A stretch of 38,911 nucleotides of DNA from Candidatus Brocadia carolinensis (GCA_002009475.1 AYTS01000063.1:1-38911), one strand, 5' to 3'; shown: positions 18,662-28,693, counted from the stretch's first letter. Program-made: numbers and translations. The notes: generated from the sequence alone by a model not told the origin.

Positions 18662-19549
18662 ATGAATGACAGACTCACATTCGGAATGAATATCGGGAGT
18701 AAATGGACACGCATCATCATGGTATTGATTATTGCCAATGTCAGCGTGTTTATGCTCCAATTGCTATTTTCGACGGTGAGTTTGCAATGGTCGCCTCAGG
18801 CGGTAAACATCTTAACCGATGCGCAACTCGGCCGTTCAGCTGCTTATCCGTGGTATTATCCCGCCTCTGATAAGTTTACAAAGTTGTTCTGGCTTTATCC
18901 GCCCGATACGCTGGGGCACTTATGGTTATGGCAGCTCTTCACCTACATGTTTCTGCACAGTACGACGGACCCCTGGCACTTAATCTTTAATATGCTGGGT
19001 CTTTGGATGTTTGGAAGTGAGGTTGAGCGGGTACTGGGATCCAGGCGATTTTTAACGCTTTATTTTACGGCGGGGATATTTGCCGGGATATGTTGCTGTG
19101 TGTTTACTCCGGGAACTCCCATCCTGGGGGCTTCGGGGGCCATCTTTGCCATTGAAGTGGCCTTTGCCATGTATTTCCCGAATAGTACGGTTATTTTCTA
19201 TGTCTTTCCGATGAAGGCAAAGTATTTGGTCATGATCTTTGCCGGCCTTACGATCTTTAGCTGCATTATTCCAAGGTCTGGTAATGTTGCGCACTTTGCG
19301 CATTTAGGGGGGCTTGTGTACGGTTTTCTCTTTGTTCGATATTCGTACCGGGTAGGGGATTATCTCAAAAAATGGCAGGTTCGCCAACACGAAAAGGAAT
19401 TCATGAAAGATCAGGAACTGCACGATAAAGTGGACGAAATTCTTGATAAAGTGAACCGTGAGGGTTTGAAAAATTTAACGTGGCGGGAAAGAAATTTTCT
19501 CAAGAATGCAAGTAAGCAGTATAAAAAAAATAAAGAGGTAAAGACTTAG
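18662..19549 (+). CDS. Rhomboid-family intramembrane serine protease
   Basis: The 295-residue membrane protein has the rhomboid signature: HSTTDPWHLIFNMLGLWMFG (the HxxxN-type loop region), catalytic serine in GASGA (about S158) and catalytic histidine in AHFAHLGGLVYG (about H214). Six or more hydrophobic helices span residues 18-230. The soluble C-terminal tail (about 235-295) ends in DKVDEILDKVNREGLKNLT, a short helical domain commonly attached to rhomboids. It cleaves transmembrane segments of unknown targets. No clear SD precedes the ATG at 18662; an in-frame ATG at 18686 is possible. The 169-base gap before it holds a T8 run but no gene. Confidence 0.9.
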   Translation: MNDRLTFGMNIGSKWTRIIMVLIIANVSVFMLQLLFSTVSLQWSPQAVNILTDAQLGRSAAYPWYYPASDKFTKLFWLYPPDTLGHLWLWQLFTYMFLHSTTDPWHLIFNMLGLWMFGSEVERVLGSRRFLTLYFTAGIFAGICCCVFTPGTPILGASGAIFAIEVAFAMYFPNSTVIFYVFPMKAKYLVMIFAGLTIFSCIIPRSGNVAHFAHLGGLVYGFLFVRYSYRVGDYLKKWQVRQHEKEFMKDQELHDKVDEILDKVNREGLKNLTWRERNFLKNASKQYKKNKEVKT

Positions 19550-19604
19550 AGGGAAGATGAGTTGTTGTGATGATGCTGAAATATGATTCTCTATGGAGCA
19601 AACG

Positions 19605-20402
19605 ATGTTTAAAATTGCAGTAAATGGTGTCTGCGGAAGGATGGGGGCCAGGATTGCTGCCCTCGTCTGTGAAGACCCCGAGTTACAACTGGTAGCCGCA
19701 TTGGAAAGACCGGGACACCGGCTCCTTGGTAAAGATGTGGGTTCGGTTTCCGGGTGCGGAGACACGGGCATCAAAATCACCTTTTCCTTAGATGCGCACG
19801 CGGACGTTTTAATCGATTTTTCATCACCCGACTCTACGGTAGCTATTGCTGAGATTTGTGCACAGAAGAAGATCGCTCTTGTTGCCGGAACCACGGGACT
19901 GAGTCCCCATCAGCACGAAAAACTTCAGGGTTTCTCTCGCGTGATTCCCTGCCTCGTTTCTCCCAATATGAGCGTCGGAGTCAATATTATGTTTAATCTT
20001 GTGGCACAGGTTGCACGGATGGTCGAAAAAGAGTATGATATAGAAATCGTGGAAACTCACCACCGGTTTAAGAAAGATGCGCCCAGTGGTACGGCTTTAC
20101 GACTTGCAGAAGGGATATGTGAGGCAACGGGTCGTGAAATGGAAAGAGACGTTGTCTACGGTAGAAACGGGATTACCGGTGAACGGCCAGCGAACCAGAT
20201 CGGTATTCATGCGGTTCGTAGCGGAGACGTTGTCGGTGATCATACCGTTGTCTTTGGTAGTTTGGGAGAGCGTATAGAGATTACCCATAAGGCACATACC
20301 CGGGATACGTTTGTGCGGGGCGCTCTTCGTGCAGCAAAGTTTATTGCCAACAAACCGCCGGGGATGTACCGTATGTCAGATGTTTTGCAGATAAGATTGT
20401 AA
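19605..20402 (+). CDS. dapB: 4-hydroxy-tetrahydrodipicolinate reductase
   Basis: The enzyme reduces 4-hydroxy-tetrahydrodipicolinate with NAD(P)H in lysine and diaminopimelate synthesis. The 265-residue product starts FKIAVNGVCGRMGARIA (nucleotide-binding GxxGRMG). It contains LIDFSSPDS, VAGTTGLS, and the catalytic and substrate segment ETHHRFKKDAPSGTAL (His-His-x-x-Lys-Lys-Asp-x-Pro-Ser-Gly-Thr). I chose the ATG at 19605 because GGAG lies nine bases upstream and the family starts here; the upstream ATG at 19593 overlaps that site. It ends 188 bases before clpB, with a repeat between. Confidence 0.93.
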   Translation: MFKIAVNGVCGRMGARIAALVCEDPELQLVAALERPGHRLLGKDVGSVSGCGDTGIKITFSLDAHADVLIDFSSPDSTVAIAEICAQKKIALVAGTTGLSPHQHEKLQGFSRVIPCLVSPNMSVGVNIMFNLVAQVARMVEKEYDIEIVETHHRFKKDAPSGTALRLAEGICEATGREMERDVVYGRNGITGERPANQIGIHAVRSGDVVGDHTVVFGSLGERIEITHKAHTRDTFVRGALRAAKFIANKPPGMYRMSDVLQIRL

Positions 20403-20464
20403 GTGTGCTTTTATTACCTGATGAAGTATGTCTATTAGGAATATTTGGACAAAAGTAGCGTGAG

Positions 20465-20550
20465 CGTAATGGCTCGTTTGTCGTTGTGAGGAGCAAAGCA
20501 ACGAGACAATCTCAATCAGTGATTGTTTCGCTTGTTCTTGCAATGACCGT
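20465..20550. repeat. Dispersed intergenic repeat, 'attgc...gcaatg' family, copy 2
   Basis: The stretch cgtaatggctcg...gaggagcaaagcaacgagacaatctc...gattgtttcgcttgttcttgcaatgac is a diverged copy of the elements at 16712 and 33221. It contains an inner acaatc / gattgt stem. Confidence 0.65.
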
Positions 20551-20590
20551 TGTATGTTAAATTTTTATTTCTTTTACAACAGAATAAGTT

Positions 20591-23199
20591 ATGAGATTTG
20601 ATAAATTTACTATCAAGGCACAAGAAGCTGTACAGGAAGCCCAGGAACTTGCTGAATCCAAAAGACAGCAGCAGATATTGGCGGTGCATTTACTGGAAGT
20701 TCTGATAACTCAGGAACAGGGCATTGTAATGCCGCTTCTGAAAAAGTTAGGGGTTGATACGGATGTCGTCCTCGACAAGGTAATGAATGTGGTCAATAAA
20801 TTACCACAAGTAAGCGGGTCTGGGGCTCCTGGCCAGGCGTATGTAAGTGCAGAACTTCGTGATACTTTTAATCTCGCCTGGGAAGAAGCAAGCAAACTGA
20901 AGGATGAATATGTAAGTACCGAACATCTGTTGATGGCGCTTGCGGGTCAAAGGAATATTTCCGCGGGGAGAATCCTCAGTGAGGCTGGTCTTACCAAGGA
21001 ATCCATTTACACGGCATTGAAGGAGATTAGAGGCAGTCAAAGGGTTACCGATCAGAATCCGGAAGGGAAGTATCAGGCGCTTGAGCGCTATAGCAAAGAT
21101 CTTATCGAACTGGCCCGAAAGGGAAAGCTTGATCCGGTTATTGGGCGTGATGATGAGATACGGCGCGTTATACAGGTTTTATCCCGCAGGACGAAGAACA
21201 ATCCCGTACTGATAGGCGAACCTGGGGTGGGAAAGACGGCCATTGTAGAGGGACTTGCCCAGCGTATTGTTAACGGAGATGTGCCGGAGAGTCTGAAAAA
21301 CAAACGGGTTATGTCTTTAGACATGGGCGCCTGATAGCAGGGACAAAATACCGGGGAGAATTCGAAGATCGTCTCAAAGCGGTGCTGAAGGATGTAAGTG
21401 AAAAAGAAGGACAAATTATCCTCTTTATCGATGAACTACATACCGTGGTGGGAGCAGGGGCAGCTGAAGGCGCGGTGGATGCATCCAATTTATTGAAACC
21501 GGCACTCGCGCGCGGTGAGTTGCGCTGCGTGGGGGCTACCACCCTCGATGAATACCGGAAGCATATTGAAAAGGACGCCGCATTAGAACGCCGTTTCCAG
21601 CCGGTGTACGTTGGAGAACCATCCGTAGAGGACACTATTGCAATCCTGAGAGGATTGAAGGAAAGGTATGAACTGCACCATGGGGTACGCATTAAAGACT
21701 CAGCGATTGTTGCCGCCGCCACGCTTTCCCAGCGATATATTTCAGACCGGTTTTTACCTGATAAGGCCATTGATTTAATCGATGAGGCGGCCTCGAAGCT
21801 GAGGATAGAAATCGACAGTATGCCGGTAGAACTCGATGAAATTGAGCGGAAGAGTATGCAGCTGGAGATTGAAAAAGAGGTGCTGAAAAAAGAGAAAGAT
21901 ACTGCTTCAAAACAGCGCATGGAAAAAATCGACAAACAGCTGTCAGATTTAAAAGAAGAATCGGGTGCGCTTCGTGCCCAATGGGAAAATGAGAAAAAAG
22001 TCATCAAAGAGATACAGGAGATTAATGCAAGAATCGAACAAGCCAGAATCGATGAACATGCGGCGCAAAGAGAGGGCAATTTAGGGAAGGTAGCAGAGAT
22101 ACGATATGGGGTGATCCGGGAGTGTGAACAGAAACTGAAACAGAAGCACACTGAATTACAGGAATTGCAAAAGAACAAACCACTCCTGAATGAAGATGTG
22201 GATGCTGATGACATTGCCGCGGTTGTTTCCAAATGGACCGGGATCCCCGTGACGCGCATGCTGGAAGGAGAGAAGGAAAAGCTTTTAAAGATGGAAGACA
22301 GGCTCAGAGAACGGGTCGTTGGTCAGGATGAAGCTATTCATGCGGTTTCCAATGCTATCCGGCGTGCACGTGCCGGACTTCAGGACCCCAATCGTCCCAT
22401 AGGCACTTTTTTATTCCTCGGTCCCACGGGGGTGGGGAAAACCGAACTTTGCAAGGCTCTTGCTGCCTTTTTGTTTGATAATGAAAATGCGATGGTGCGT
22501 ATCGACATGTCTGAATTTATGGAACAACACTCCGTGGCACGTCTTATCGGAGCACCTCCGGGATATGTCGGGTATGAAGAAGGCGGACGTCTGACCGAGG
22601 CAATCCGGCGAAGACCATACGCTGTTATCTTATTTGATGAGGTAGAGAAAGCCCATCGTGATGTGTTTAATATCTTGTTGCAGGTGTTTGATGATGGACG
22701 ATTAACTGATGGACAAGGTAGAACGGTGGATTTTAAAAATACCATTATCGCCATGACCTCAAACATCGCAAGCCAGTGGATACAGGATCTTACCGGTCCT
22801 GAAAATGAGGAGGAGCTGAGAAGGCAGGTGAAGCAAGCGTTAAAAGAGGCATTCAGACCAGAGTTTCTTAACCGGATAGATGAGACAATTATATTCCATG
22901 GTTTGTCAAAAGAGATGATCGGTCAGATTGCTGAGATACAGTTAAAAGATCTGCAAAAGCGGTTGTCGAAAAGTAACTATCGTTTGAAGGTTACGGACAA
23001 GGTAAAGGAGAGTCTGGTACAGGAGGGTTTCGATTTACACTTTGGTGCCAGACCACTAAAGCGTACGATACAGCAGATGATTGAAAACCCGCTTTCCGTG
23101 GAGATTCTGGAGGGTAAGTTTGCGGAGGGTACGGAGATTAATGCTGATATGAAAAACGGAAAGGTAGTTTTCACTGCTGGTGAGTTGATAATCGCATAA
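20591..23199 (+). CDS. clpB: ClpB/Hsp100 disaggregase, frameshifted in the first ATPase domain
   Basis: ClpB extracts proteins from aggregates with DnaK. The first frame (20591-21334) carries the Clp N domain ([19 protein letters not shown]) and Walker A GEPGVGKT. The second (to 23199) carries Walker B LFIDELHT, the long middle coiled coil (about 21780-22200), [10 protein letters not shown], second Walker A GPTGVGKT, Walker [12 protein letters not shown] and the C-terminal domain. The frames miss each other by one base at 21330-21331: adding one C turns GA-stop into [13 protein letters not shown], the exact family sequence, for 869 residues. Everything else is intact, so a sequencing error is likelier than a dead gene. 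A 188-base leader carries a repeat; no CIRCE-type operator is visible. Confidence 0.93.
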
Positions 23200-23423
23200 A
23201 GATTCGGTAGTTGTTCATCATGAAAATGAAAAGAAAATGAGCAACCTGCTGTATGAAGAGCGTGGGGGATATGTTTTTTCAGCGACTTCGTAAATCTCTG
23301 TGGTGATAATTAAATTGGATAAGAATTTTCATTTTATTTAAGCAGTTTTTCGATAGGGTGGATTATGCGAAACGAATTCATCCATATCTTGATATTCCCA
23401 GATAGAACAGAATGGAGTGATTT

Positions 23424-23912
23424 GTGAATAGGAAAATAATTACAGGTTTTTACGTTACTTTTTTGTTTGCTGCGGTTCTCTGTATTGCGTCAATGATTTC
23501 CTGCGCTGCGGAAACAGTTAAGAAGATAAGTCTGGCGGAATTCAATACGTTACTCGAGAGTAAGAAAGGTAAGGTAGTGGTTGTTGATCTGTGGGCGACA
23601 TGGTGCCCGCCCTGCAGGAAAGAGATACCGGGATTCATCAATCTTTATAATAAACATAAGGGTAACGGTGTAGAGATCATCGGAATCGCCTTTGATGAAA
23701 ATGGGCTAGAAGCGGTTCCGCCGTTCATAAAAAAAATGGGGATTAATTATCCCGTTTATCTTGGAGGGCCTGATATTGCAGAATCATACGATCTCCAGGC
23801 ATATCCAACTACGATCATGTACGGTAAAAATGGTAAGATGGCCAACAAGCATGTTGGTTACGTATCAGAAAAAGAATTTGACGATGAGATTGGCATACTG
23901 TTAAAAAAGTAA
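23424..23912 (+). CDS. Exported TlpA/ResA-like thioredoxin
   Basis: The 162-residue product starts at GTG (GGAG seven bases upstream) and has a signal sequence with a possible lipobox (SMISC). The thioredoxin fold carries the redox motif in VVDLWATWCPPCRKEIPGF. The family-typical IIGIAFDENG and the cis-proline region YPTTIMYGKNGK follow. Such proteins reduce disulphides outside the cytoplasm, for example on apocytochromes before haem attachment, which would fit this cytochrome-rich cell. No cytochrome maturation gene is adjacent, so the substrate is unknown. Confidence 0.88.
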   Translation: MNRKIITGFYVTFLFAAVLCIASMISCAAETVKKISLAEFNTLLESKKGKVVVVDLWATWCPPCRKEIPGFINLYNKHKGNGVEIIGIAFDENGLEAVPPFIKKMGINYPVYLGGPDIAESYDLQAYPTTIMYGKNGKMANKHVGYVSEKEFDDEIGILLKK

Positions 23913-23983
23913 AACAAACTATTGGCTTGATTTAGATTCCTGAATTAATTTGTCCGGAATAGAGACAGCAGAAATTGAGGGGA

Positions 23984-24118
23984 CTATCCTTGCCAATAAC
24001 AAAAACGAGGGTAACCAATTGAATGTTCCTGGATAGCAATACCTGCATCCTGACATGCCTTAGCACACGTGCCAATACCTTTGAAAGTCTGGGATTTGGC
24101 TCCTTTGTGTGAAATCAT
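23984..24118 (-). CDS. Possible small ORF coupled to the DUF1254 gene
   Basis: The ATG overlaps the stop of the upstream minus-strand gene as ATGA, and 44 codons follow. The product contains GIGTCAKACQDAGIAI, faintly reminiscent of a decayed ferredoxin cluster motif, and ends in a Tyr/Trp/Pro-rich tail. There is no independent support for it being expressed. It could be the start of a longer gene lost by rearrangement. Confidence 0.25.
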   Translation of the reverse strand: MISHKGAKSQTFKGIGTCAKACQDAGIAIQEHSIGYPRFCYWQG

Positions 24119-25569
24119 TTTAGCGCTTCGATCCCGGGCAATTTCCACGTGCCTTTAAGAATGGTGTCTTTAGGTTGCCACAGATGTGCCATGAGACAGA
24201 ATTCTCCTTTCGGGGCCGGAAGCCAGTTCCGCTTTTCCTTTGGGTCAGCGGGTTCATCTGCCTGAATGGAGATGATCAGACTGCCGTCCTTCTGATACTC
24301 AAGTCCACTGGTAATGCTGCTTATGCTGTACCGGTTTGCGGGATTCCCGAGCATCATGCCTTGTTTGTCATAGAGCGTAAGCGACCAATCCCCAAGAACG
24401 GGGGGCAACCCATCTTTGAAATGGAGCTTGTATTTTTTCTTGGCGCCATCAAGTTTTTCGCCTTGGATATCGACATTCGTGCGCGGGCAAAATTGTTCCA
24501 CAGCAAGACCGGCAAACGGATCAAAAGCGTAGCACATAGCTGCACGATCGAGATACCGCAATCCCGACCAACCTGTTGTCTGGGTTGGATACAACCAGCC
24601 GCTGTTATTGGTAAAGAGCGACTGTGCTCGTGAAACCATTATTAAACGGGCTTCCGGGATGGCCTTTTTTAATCCTGCTTTCGTATGCTCCCCAAGGGCG
24701 TTATAATCAAACCCATACTCGGAAAGGCCAATGGTCTTGAACAAGGTGTAAAAGACGCGCTCTTCATCCCGGAGTGGCATGATTTTCATTACTTCTCCCA
24801 GGATGTGGAAAAACTGCAGGTCCTGGGGTATAAGACCTGGGTTCAGTTTTTCAGAGGATTTATAGGGTTTGGGAGGCAAAGAAGGGTCAAGCCACCGGCT
24901 ATACGGAATCACCCGGTAATATTGACGCATGATATTTACCACGGTCGCAATCTCGGCTTGTTCCTCCTTTTTGACCGCGATCCTTCCCCGTCCATAGACA
25001 TACCGCGTTGGACACTGAATAACGTTCAACGTTGGGAACAGGTCTCCCTTAAAGTTCGGACCAACCAGCAGATATTCCCCGCCTTTGCCTGCTGTGGCAC
25101 GTGTTCCAACCGCCCGAATGATATCTCCCCGATAATCGTAAAAAGTCATACTGAAATGTCGGCCTCCATGATCATCCGGGATTTCCACCACGATAGGCTC
25201 CTCTGTCAGATCGAACCAGACCTGGCCATAGATGACCTCGTGGCTGGTAAACCGGGCCTTCCATTCCGGCCCTAATAATCGTCTGCTGGGATTTAGCGCA
25301 TTCAAAGGCGCGAAAATTCCGCTCGGTAGTGGTTTTTCAACCGCGCTCAATGCCAGACGATACGTATGGTTCATTACCAGAGGATACCCCCAAAGGTAAG
25401 CCTGTACCCCGATATGGAATGCCTCCGCTTCCTGAAGTTGCTCTTTCGAGAGCACGGTGGTTTCCTTTTCTTGTTCCGGGAGCGTCTGTGCAAATGATAT
25501 AGATACCGTCATGATTATGCTGAGCATGCAGATAGCCGCGGTAACGACTCTTTTAAAATTTTGATTCAT
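24115..25569 (-). CDS. Secreted DUF1254/DUF1214 protein
   Basis: The start at 25569 has AAAGGAG nine bases upstream and gives a clean signal peptide (VVTAAICMLSIIMTVSISFA); the frame extends upstream to 25638 without support. Of 484 residues, about 45-170 match DUF1254 (AYLWGYPLVMNHTYRLAL and YGQVWFDLTEEPIVVEIPD). About 330-480 match DUF1214 (GDWSLTLYDKQGMML, NRYSISS, WLPAPKGEFCLMAHLWQPK). This two-domain family is widespread and sits in the periplasm; its biochemical role is unknown to me. There is no cytochrome motif, and no neighbour suggests a pathway. Confidence 0.85.
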   Translation of the reverse strand: MNQNFKRVVTAAICMLSIIMTVSISFAQTLPEQEKETTVLSKEQLQEAEAFHIGVQAYLWGYPLVMNHTYRLALSAVEKPLPSGIFAPLNALNPSRRLLGPEWKARFTSHEVIYGQVWFDLTEEPIVVEIPDDHGGRHFSMTFYDYRGDIIRAVGTRATAGKGGEYLLVGPNFKGDLFPTLNVIQCPTRYVYGRGRIAVKKEEQAEIATVVNIMRQYYRVIPYSRWLDPSLPPKPYKSSEKLNPGLIPQDLQFFHILGEVMKIMPLRDEERVFYTLFKTIGLSEYGFDYNALGEHTKAGLKKAIPEARLIMVSRAQSLFTNNSGWLYPTQTTGWSGLRYLDRAAMCYAFDPFAGLAVEQFCPRTNVDIQGEKLDGAKKKYKLHFKDGLPPVLGDWSLTLYDKQGMMLGNPANRYSISSITSGLEYQKDGSLIISIQADEPADPKEKRNWLPAPKGEFCLMAHLWQPKDTILKGTWKLPGIEALK

Positions 25570-25938
25570 AATCAGCTTCTCCTTTTTGGAAAATACCATG
25601 CAAAAAAGCATGAGAACAAGGTAGATAAAATAGTGCATTATGTAGATTGTTTAGATTGTAAAAAGGGACTCTGTGATTTTCAATTTATTTTTAGAGAATT
25701 AGAAAGTATAATAAAATTTTAAAAGTGGTATGCTCTGTAGAGGAGAATCGTGCCAATTCCAGTCAAATGGACCTGTAATACAAGATTCCTGATACATCCA
25801 AAGATATCTATAACGCAGACTTCTTGTTACTGAGCGACGATCCATTTTTTGAGGACAAAGATTATTCATTTTTGCAGGTAAGGCTTTGTTATAATAATTG
25901 ACTGTTAGCATACGGTAAGATAAAATGTGGAAATAAAC
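25570..25938. other. AT-rich intergenic stretch
   Basis: This separates the minus-strand DUF1254 gene from a plus-strand ferritin-like remnant. It is strongly AT-rich around 25640-25730 and presumably carries the promoter of the DUF1254 gene. I see no gene, repeat or clear operator. Confidence 0.4.
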
Positions 25939-26076
25939 ATGAACGATGCGATCAAAGAGATAAAATCAATAGCAATCGAGTTGGAGACGGAGGGGATGAA
26001 GTTGTATCGTGAATTGGCAAACAAAACTCTGCATCCGATGGTAAAGGCTGTGTTCAGGTCGTTTGTGATAAATTAA
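25939..26076 (+). pseudogene. N-terminal remnant of a ferritin-like (rubrerythrin-type) protein
   Basis: The 45-codon ORF reads AIKEIKSIAIELETEGMKLY and then YRELANKTLHPMVKAVFRSF. This is the first helix pair of ferritin-like diiron proteins: the Glu of E-x-E-G-M-x-x-Y and the following A-x-K-T-x-x-P-x-x-x-x-x-F. It stops at TAA before the second E-x-x-H helix, and nothing downstream resumes the fold. It is either a truncated gene or a decayed copy of the type at 30500. Confidence 0.55.
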
Positions 26077-26169
26077 GAATGGATAGTATGGAGAGGAAAT
26101 ATCCGGCTAACCTGATTTACAAAAAAATCGGAAATGCACCGGAGACACAGAGTGAGGGTGCCAGGTATA

Positions 26170-27582
26170 ATGAACAAGAGCCGTATTGATACGTTTCGCA
26201 GAGAAAAAGATTATCTCGGCGAGATGAAGGTGCCCGCAGTGGCGTATTACGGGGTACAAACTGCCCGGGCGCTGGAAAATTTTCCCATTAGCGGACAATC
26301 ATCTCTGCCAGTATTTACTATGGCTATGGTTTCTATAAAAAAGGCCGCAGCTCTGGTTAATGTGGAACTTGGTTGTCTCGATGGCAGGATAGGCAATATG
26401 ATTGTTCTGGCATGTGATCGCATATTGAACGGCGAATTTTATGATCAATTTCCGGTGGATGTGTATCAGGCCGGGGCCGGGACGTCACATCACATGAACG
26501 TTAATGAAGTCATTGCCAACGTTGCGGCTGAAATGCTTGGAGGGGAAAAGGGGGACTATTCAGTTGTCCATCCGAATGATCACGTCAACTACGGTCAGTC
26601 AACCAATGACGTATATCCTACCGCCATGCGCATTGCTGCCTTGCAATTGTCTGAAAAACTGGTGAAGAATCTGGATGGCCTGACGAAGACGTTTCAGGAA
26701 AAGGCGCAATCTTTTGATTCCATAGTAAAGTCCGGGCGCACCCACCTGCAGGATGCCGTGCCCATTCGTGTGGGGCAGGAATTTTCCGGCTATACGGATT
26801 CCCTGGTGAGGGCAATGAGGGGAGTTGAAAAGGCGCGCGAGTCATTAAAAGAATTAGGAATTGGTGGAAGCGCTGTTGGTACAGGAATTAATACCCATCC
26901 GGAGTACGCTGGCAGGGTAATTGAAAAACTGCGAAACATTGTTAATCTCGATGTCAGGGGAGCAAAGAATCGATTTGAGGCCATGCAGAGCAACGTCCCG
27001 TGCGTTGAACTCTCCGGTGCACTTCGTACTCTGGCTGTAGAACTCATTCGTATTGCAAATGACCTCCGATTGATGGACTCGGGGCCGAATACCGGGCTGT
27101 CTGAGATTGATCTTCCGGCGGTGCAACCTGGGTCTTCTATCATGCCGGGGAAAGTGAATCCTGTTATTCCTGAGATGATGAATATGGTCAGTTTTTCTGT
27201 TATGGGCAACGACCTGTCGATAGCTCTGGCAGCGCAGGCCGGGCAATTCGAGCTCAACGTCATGATGCCGTTGATTCAGTACAAGCTGCTTGATTCTCTT
27301 TTGATTCTGAGCAATGCATCAAAGATATTTCATGAAAAATGTATACAGGGCATCACGGTTAACGAGGAAAAATGCCGGGATTACGCCATGCGAAGTCTTG
27401 GCATTGTCACGGTTTTAAATCCTGTTATCGGCTATTCAAAAGCGTCAGAGGTAGTGAAGGCAGCAATAAGGACAGGGAAATCGGCACGGGAGATTATTCT
27501 GGAACAAGAGATACTCACGGAGGAAATGGTGAATCAAGTATTGTCGCCCATGGCCATGACGGAGCCTGGTATTCAAAGGTAA
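26170..27582 (+). CDS. aspA: Aspartate ammonia-lyase (aspartase), class II fumarase/aspartase superfamily
   Basis: The start at 26170 (MNKSRIDTFRREKDYLGE) fits the family better than the in-frame 26134, giving 470 residues. Superfamily motifs are YYGVQTARALENF, GAGTSHHMNVNEV, HPNDHVNYGQSTNDVYPTA, SGRTHLQDAVPIRVGQE and the catalytic-serine loop GSSIMPGKVNP. The loop continues VIPEMMNMV, and later GQFELNVMMPLI. Those residues are aspartase-like, whereas fumarases have PTQCEA and NVFKP. It should interconvert aspartate with fumarate and ammonium, of interest in an organism living on ammonium. A fumarase role is the main alternative. Confidence 0.82.
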   Translation: MNKSRIDTFRREKDYLGEMKVPAVAYYGVQTARALENFPISGQSSLPVFTMAMVSIKKAAALVNVELGCLDGRIGNMIVLACDRILNGEFYDQFPVDVYQAGAGTSHHMNVNEVIANVAAEMLGGEKGDYSVVHPNDHVNYGQSTNDVYPTAMRIAALQLSEKLVKNLDGLTKTFQEKAQSFDSIVKSGRTHLQDAVPIRVGQEFSGYTDSLVRAMRGVEKARESLKELGIGGSAVGTGINTHPEYAGRVIEKLRNIVNLDVRGAKNRFEAMQSNVPCVELSGALRTLAVELIRIANDLRLMDSGPNTGLSEIDLPAVQPGSSIMPGKVNPVIPEMMNMVSFSVMGNDLSIALAAQAGQFELNVMMPLIQYKLLDSLLILSNASKIFHEKCIQGITVNEEKCRDYAMRSLGIVTVLNPVIGYSKASEVVKAAIRTGKSAREIILEQEILTEEMVNQVLSPMAMTEPGIQR

Positions 27583-27645
27583 TAAGGTAAAGGGTCTTTT
27601 AATTTATTTCTTTTAGTAGTTATTTTTAGGGAAAGGGGTGTAATT

Positions 27646-28173
27646 ATGAAAAAGGTAACTCTGTTGATTGCTGGTATCTGTTGCATAGGTTTCACCGGAT
27701 TGACGCACAGCATTTGTACGCGGACGGTAAGTGCGGCTGAAGAAGCGACTATGACCCACGAAGGGGTTGCGCTTCCCACCAGGATGGTGATGAGTAATAT
27801 AGCGAGACGGATGAGCAACATACTCGAGGGAACGCTGGCAGGCAGTTTTAAATACGTTGCCCAGGAGGCCGGTGCCATAGTAGATGATAGTTACCGGATA
27901 AACGAAGCCTTCTTTCCAATCGATCCAAAGGAAAATAAATGGTTTCAACAAGCCAAGATCGATCCCAATGACTCAAAAAAGATAACACAACTGAAGGAAG
28001 GATTCGACGTCTACCTGAAAAACATAGCATCTTCGGCGCTCGAAATTCAAAGGGCTGCAAAGTCGGAAGATCAGAAAGCAACGTTTAAAGCCTTTACGAA
28101 TATGGTGGAAAAGACCTGTTTTGAGTGCCATGCAGAGATCCGTGACAAAATGATACCCGTTGAAAACCGGTAA
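27646..28173 (+). CDS. Exported monohaem cytochrome, cytochrome c'-like
   Basis: The 175-residue product has AAAGGGG upstream and a signal peptide ending near VSAAEE. It is predicted mainly helical, with the single haem motif CFECH near the C terminus (about residues 162-166), followed by AEIRDK. A C-terminal CXXCH on the last helix of a four-helix bundle is the pattern of cytochrome c' and related proteins, which bind NO or CO at a five-coordinate haem. An N-terminal Met ligand cannot be excluded (several in RMVMSNIARRMSN), so a low-spin c556-like form is possible. Confidence 0.75.
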   Translation: MKKVTLLIAGICCIGFTGLTHSICTRTVSAAEEATMTHEGVALPTRMVMSNIARRMSNILEGTLAGSFKYVAQEAGAIVDDSYRINEAFFPIDPKENKWFQQAKIDPNDSKKITQLKEGFDVYLKNIASSALEIQRAAKSEDQKATFKAFTNMVEKTCFECHAEIRDKMIPVENR

Positions 28174-28693
28174 TGGTCAGGGGTTGTGTATGGTATAATG
28201 CTGTAAAGTCACGTTAAATCCGTAAATCGTAGGGATTACTCCCAGAACTTCCTTTGTTATTGAGGACTTGAGGGATGAGAAGGTAGACTGCGTTGAACGT
28301 CAGTGGGCAAAAAAAATGTTTAGAGTCATTCTACATTCCAACCTCGTAAGTGGAATGGATATTGTGAATGTGGATTCCACGTGAAAAGGCACATGTCGTA
28401 AACTACCCTTATAGGTTCAGGGATTTCAAACCAGTTTTTATCCCTTTTTAGTAGGGAAGTCAGAATACCATCGGCTTATGTAGTGCGACCAGTCGGTCGC
28501 CTTATCATGAAGAGAGTTTAAAGTTGCTGTCAATGACAACCTGATTAAACGGTAAGGAGTTTTAATTACCTCCCATAATCCCCCCGTTTACGGGGGGAAA
28601 TAGGGGGGAGAGTCGCAGAATTCCTAATTAAAAGATTGATTGCGGACTAGAAAGTAGTGTACAATATTTCAAATTTTCAGTGAGGGAGAACCT
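28174..28693. other. 520-base intergenic stretch
   Basis: No gene found. It contains a small palindrome gcgacc/ggtcgc near 28486-28501 and one copy of a dispersed C6/G6 hairpin repeat at 28554-28610. The SD of the rubredoxin gene (GGGAGAA) lies at 28684-28690. Confidence 0.5.
28554..28610. repeat. Dispersed C6/G6 hairpin repeat, copy A
   Basis: The core ccccccg / cgggggg (loop ttta, 28580-28597) sits in a conserved frame: aagga-tt-aatta before and gaaa-a-gggg after. The same unit recurs at 34700-34756 with about 80% identity by eye, including the unpaired flanks. Confidence 0.8.

Noticed and set aside
18578..18760. Minus-strand ORF upstream of the rhomboid gene
   Set aside because: It overlaps the start of the well-supported rhomboid gene and has no motif.
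20403..20590. CIRCE or sigma-32 type heat-shock promoter before clpB
   Set aside because: No ttagcactc-N9-gagtgctaa repeat or clear heat-shock promoter was visible; the inverted sequences belong to the dispersed repeat.
21309..22259. 316-residue minus-strand ORF inside clpB
   Set aside because: It is a low-complexity Ser-rich shadow of the coiled-coil coding strand of clpB.
26170..27582. Class II fumarase
   Set aside because: The loop after GSSIMPGKVNP continues VIPEMMN and later GQFELNVMMP, which are aspartase-like rather than fumarase-like.
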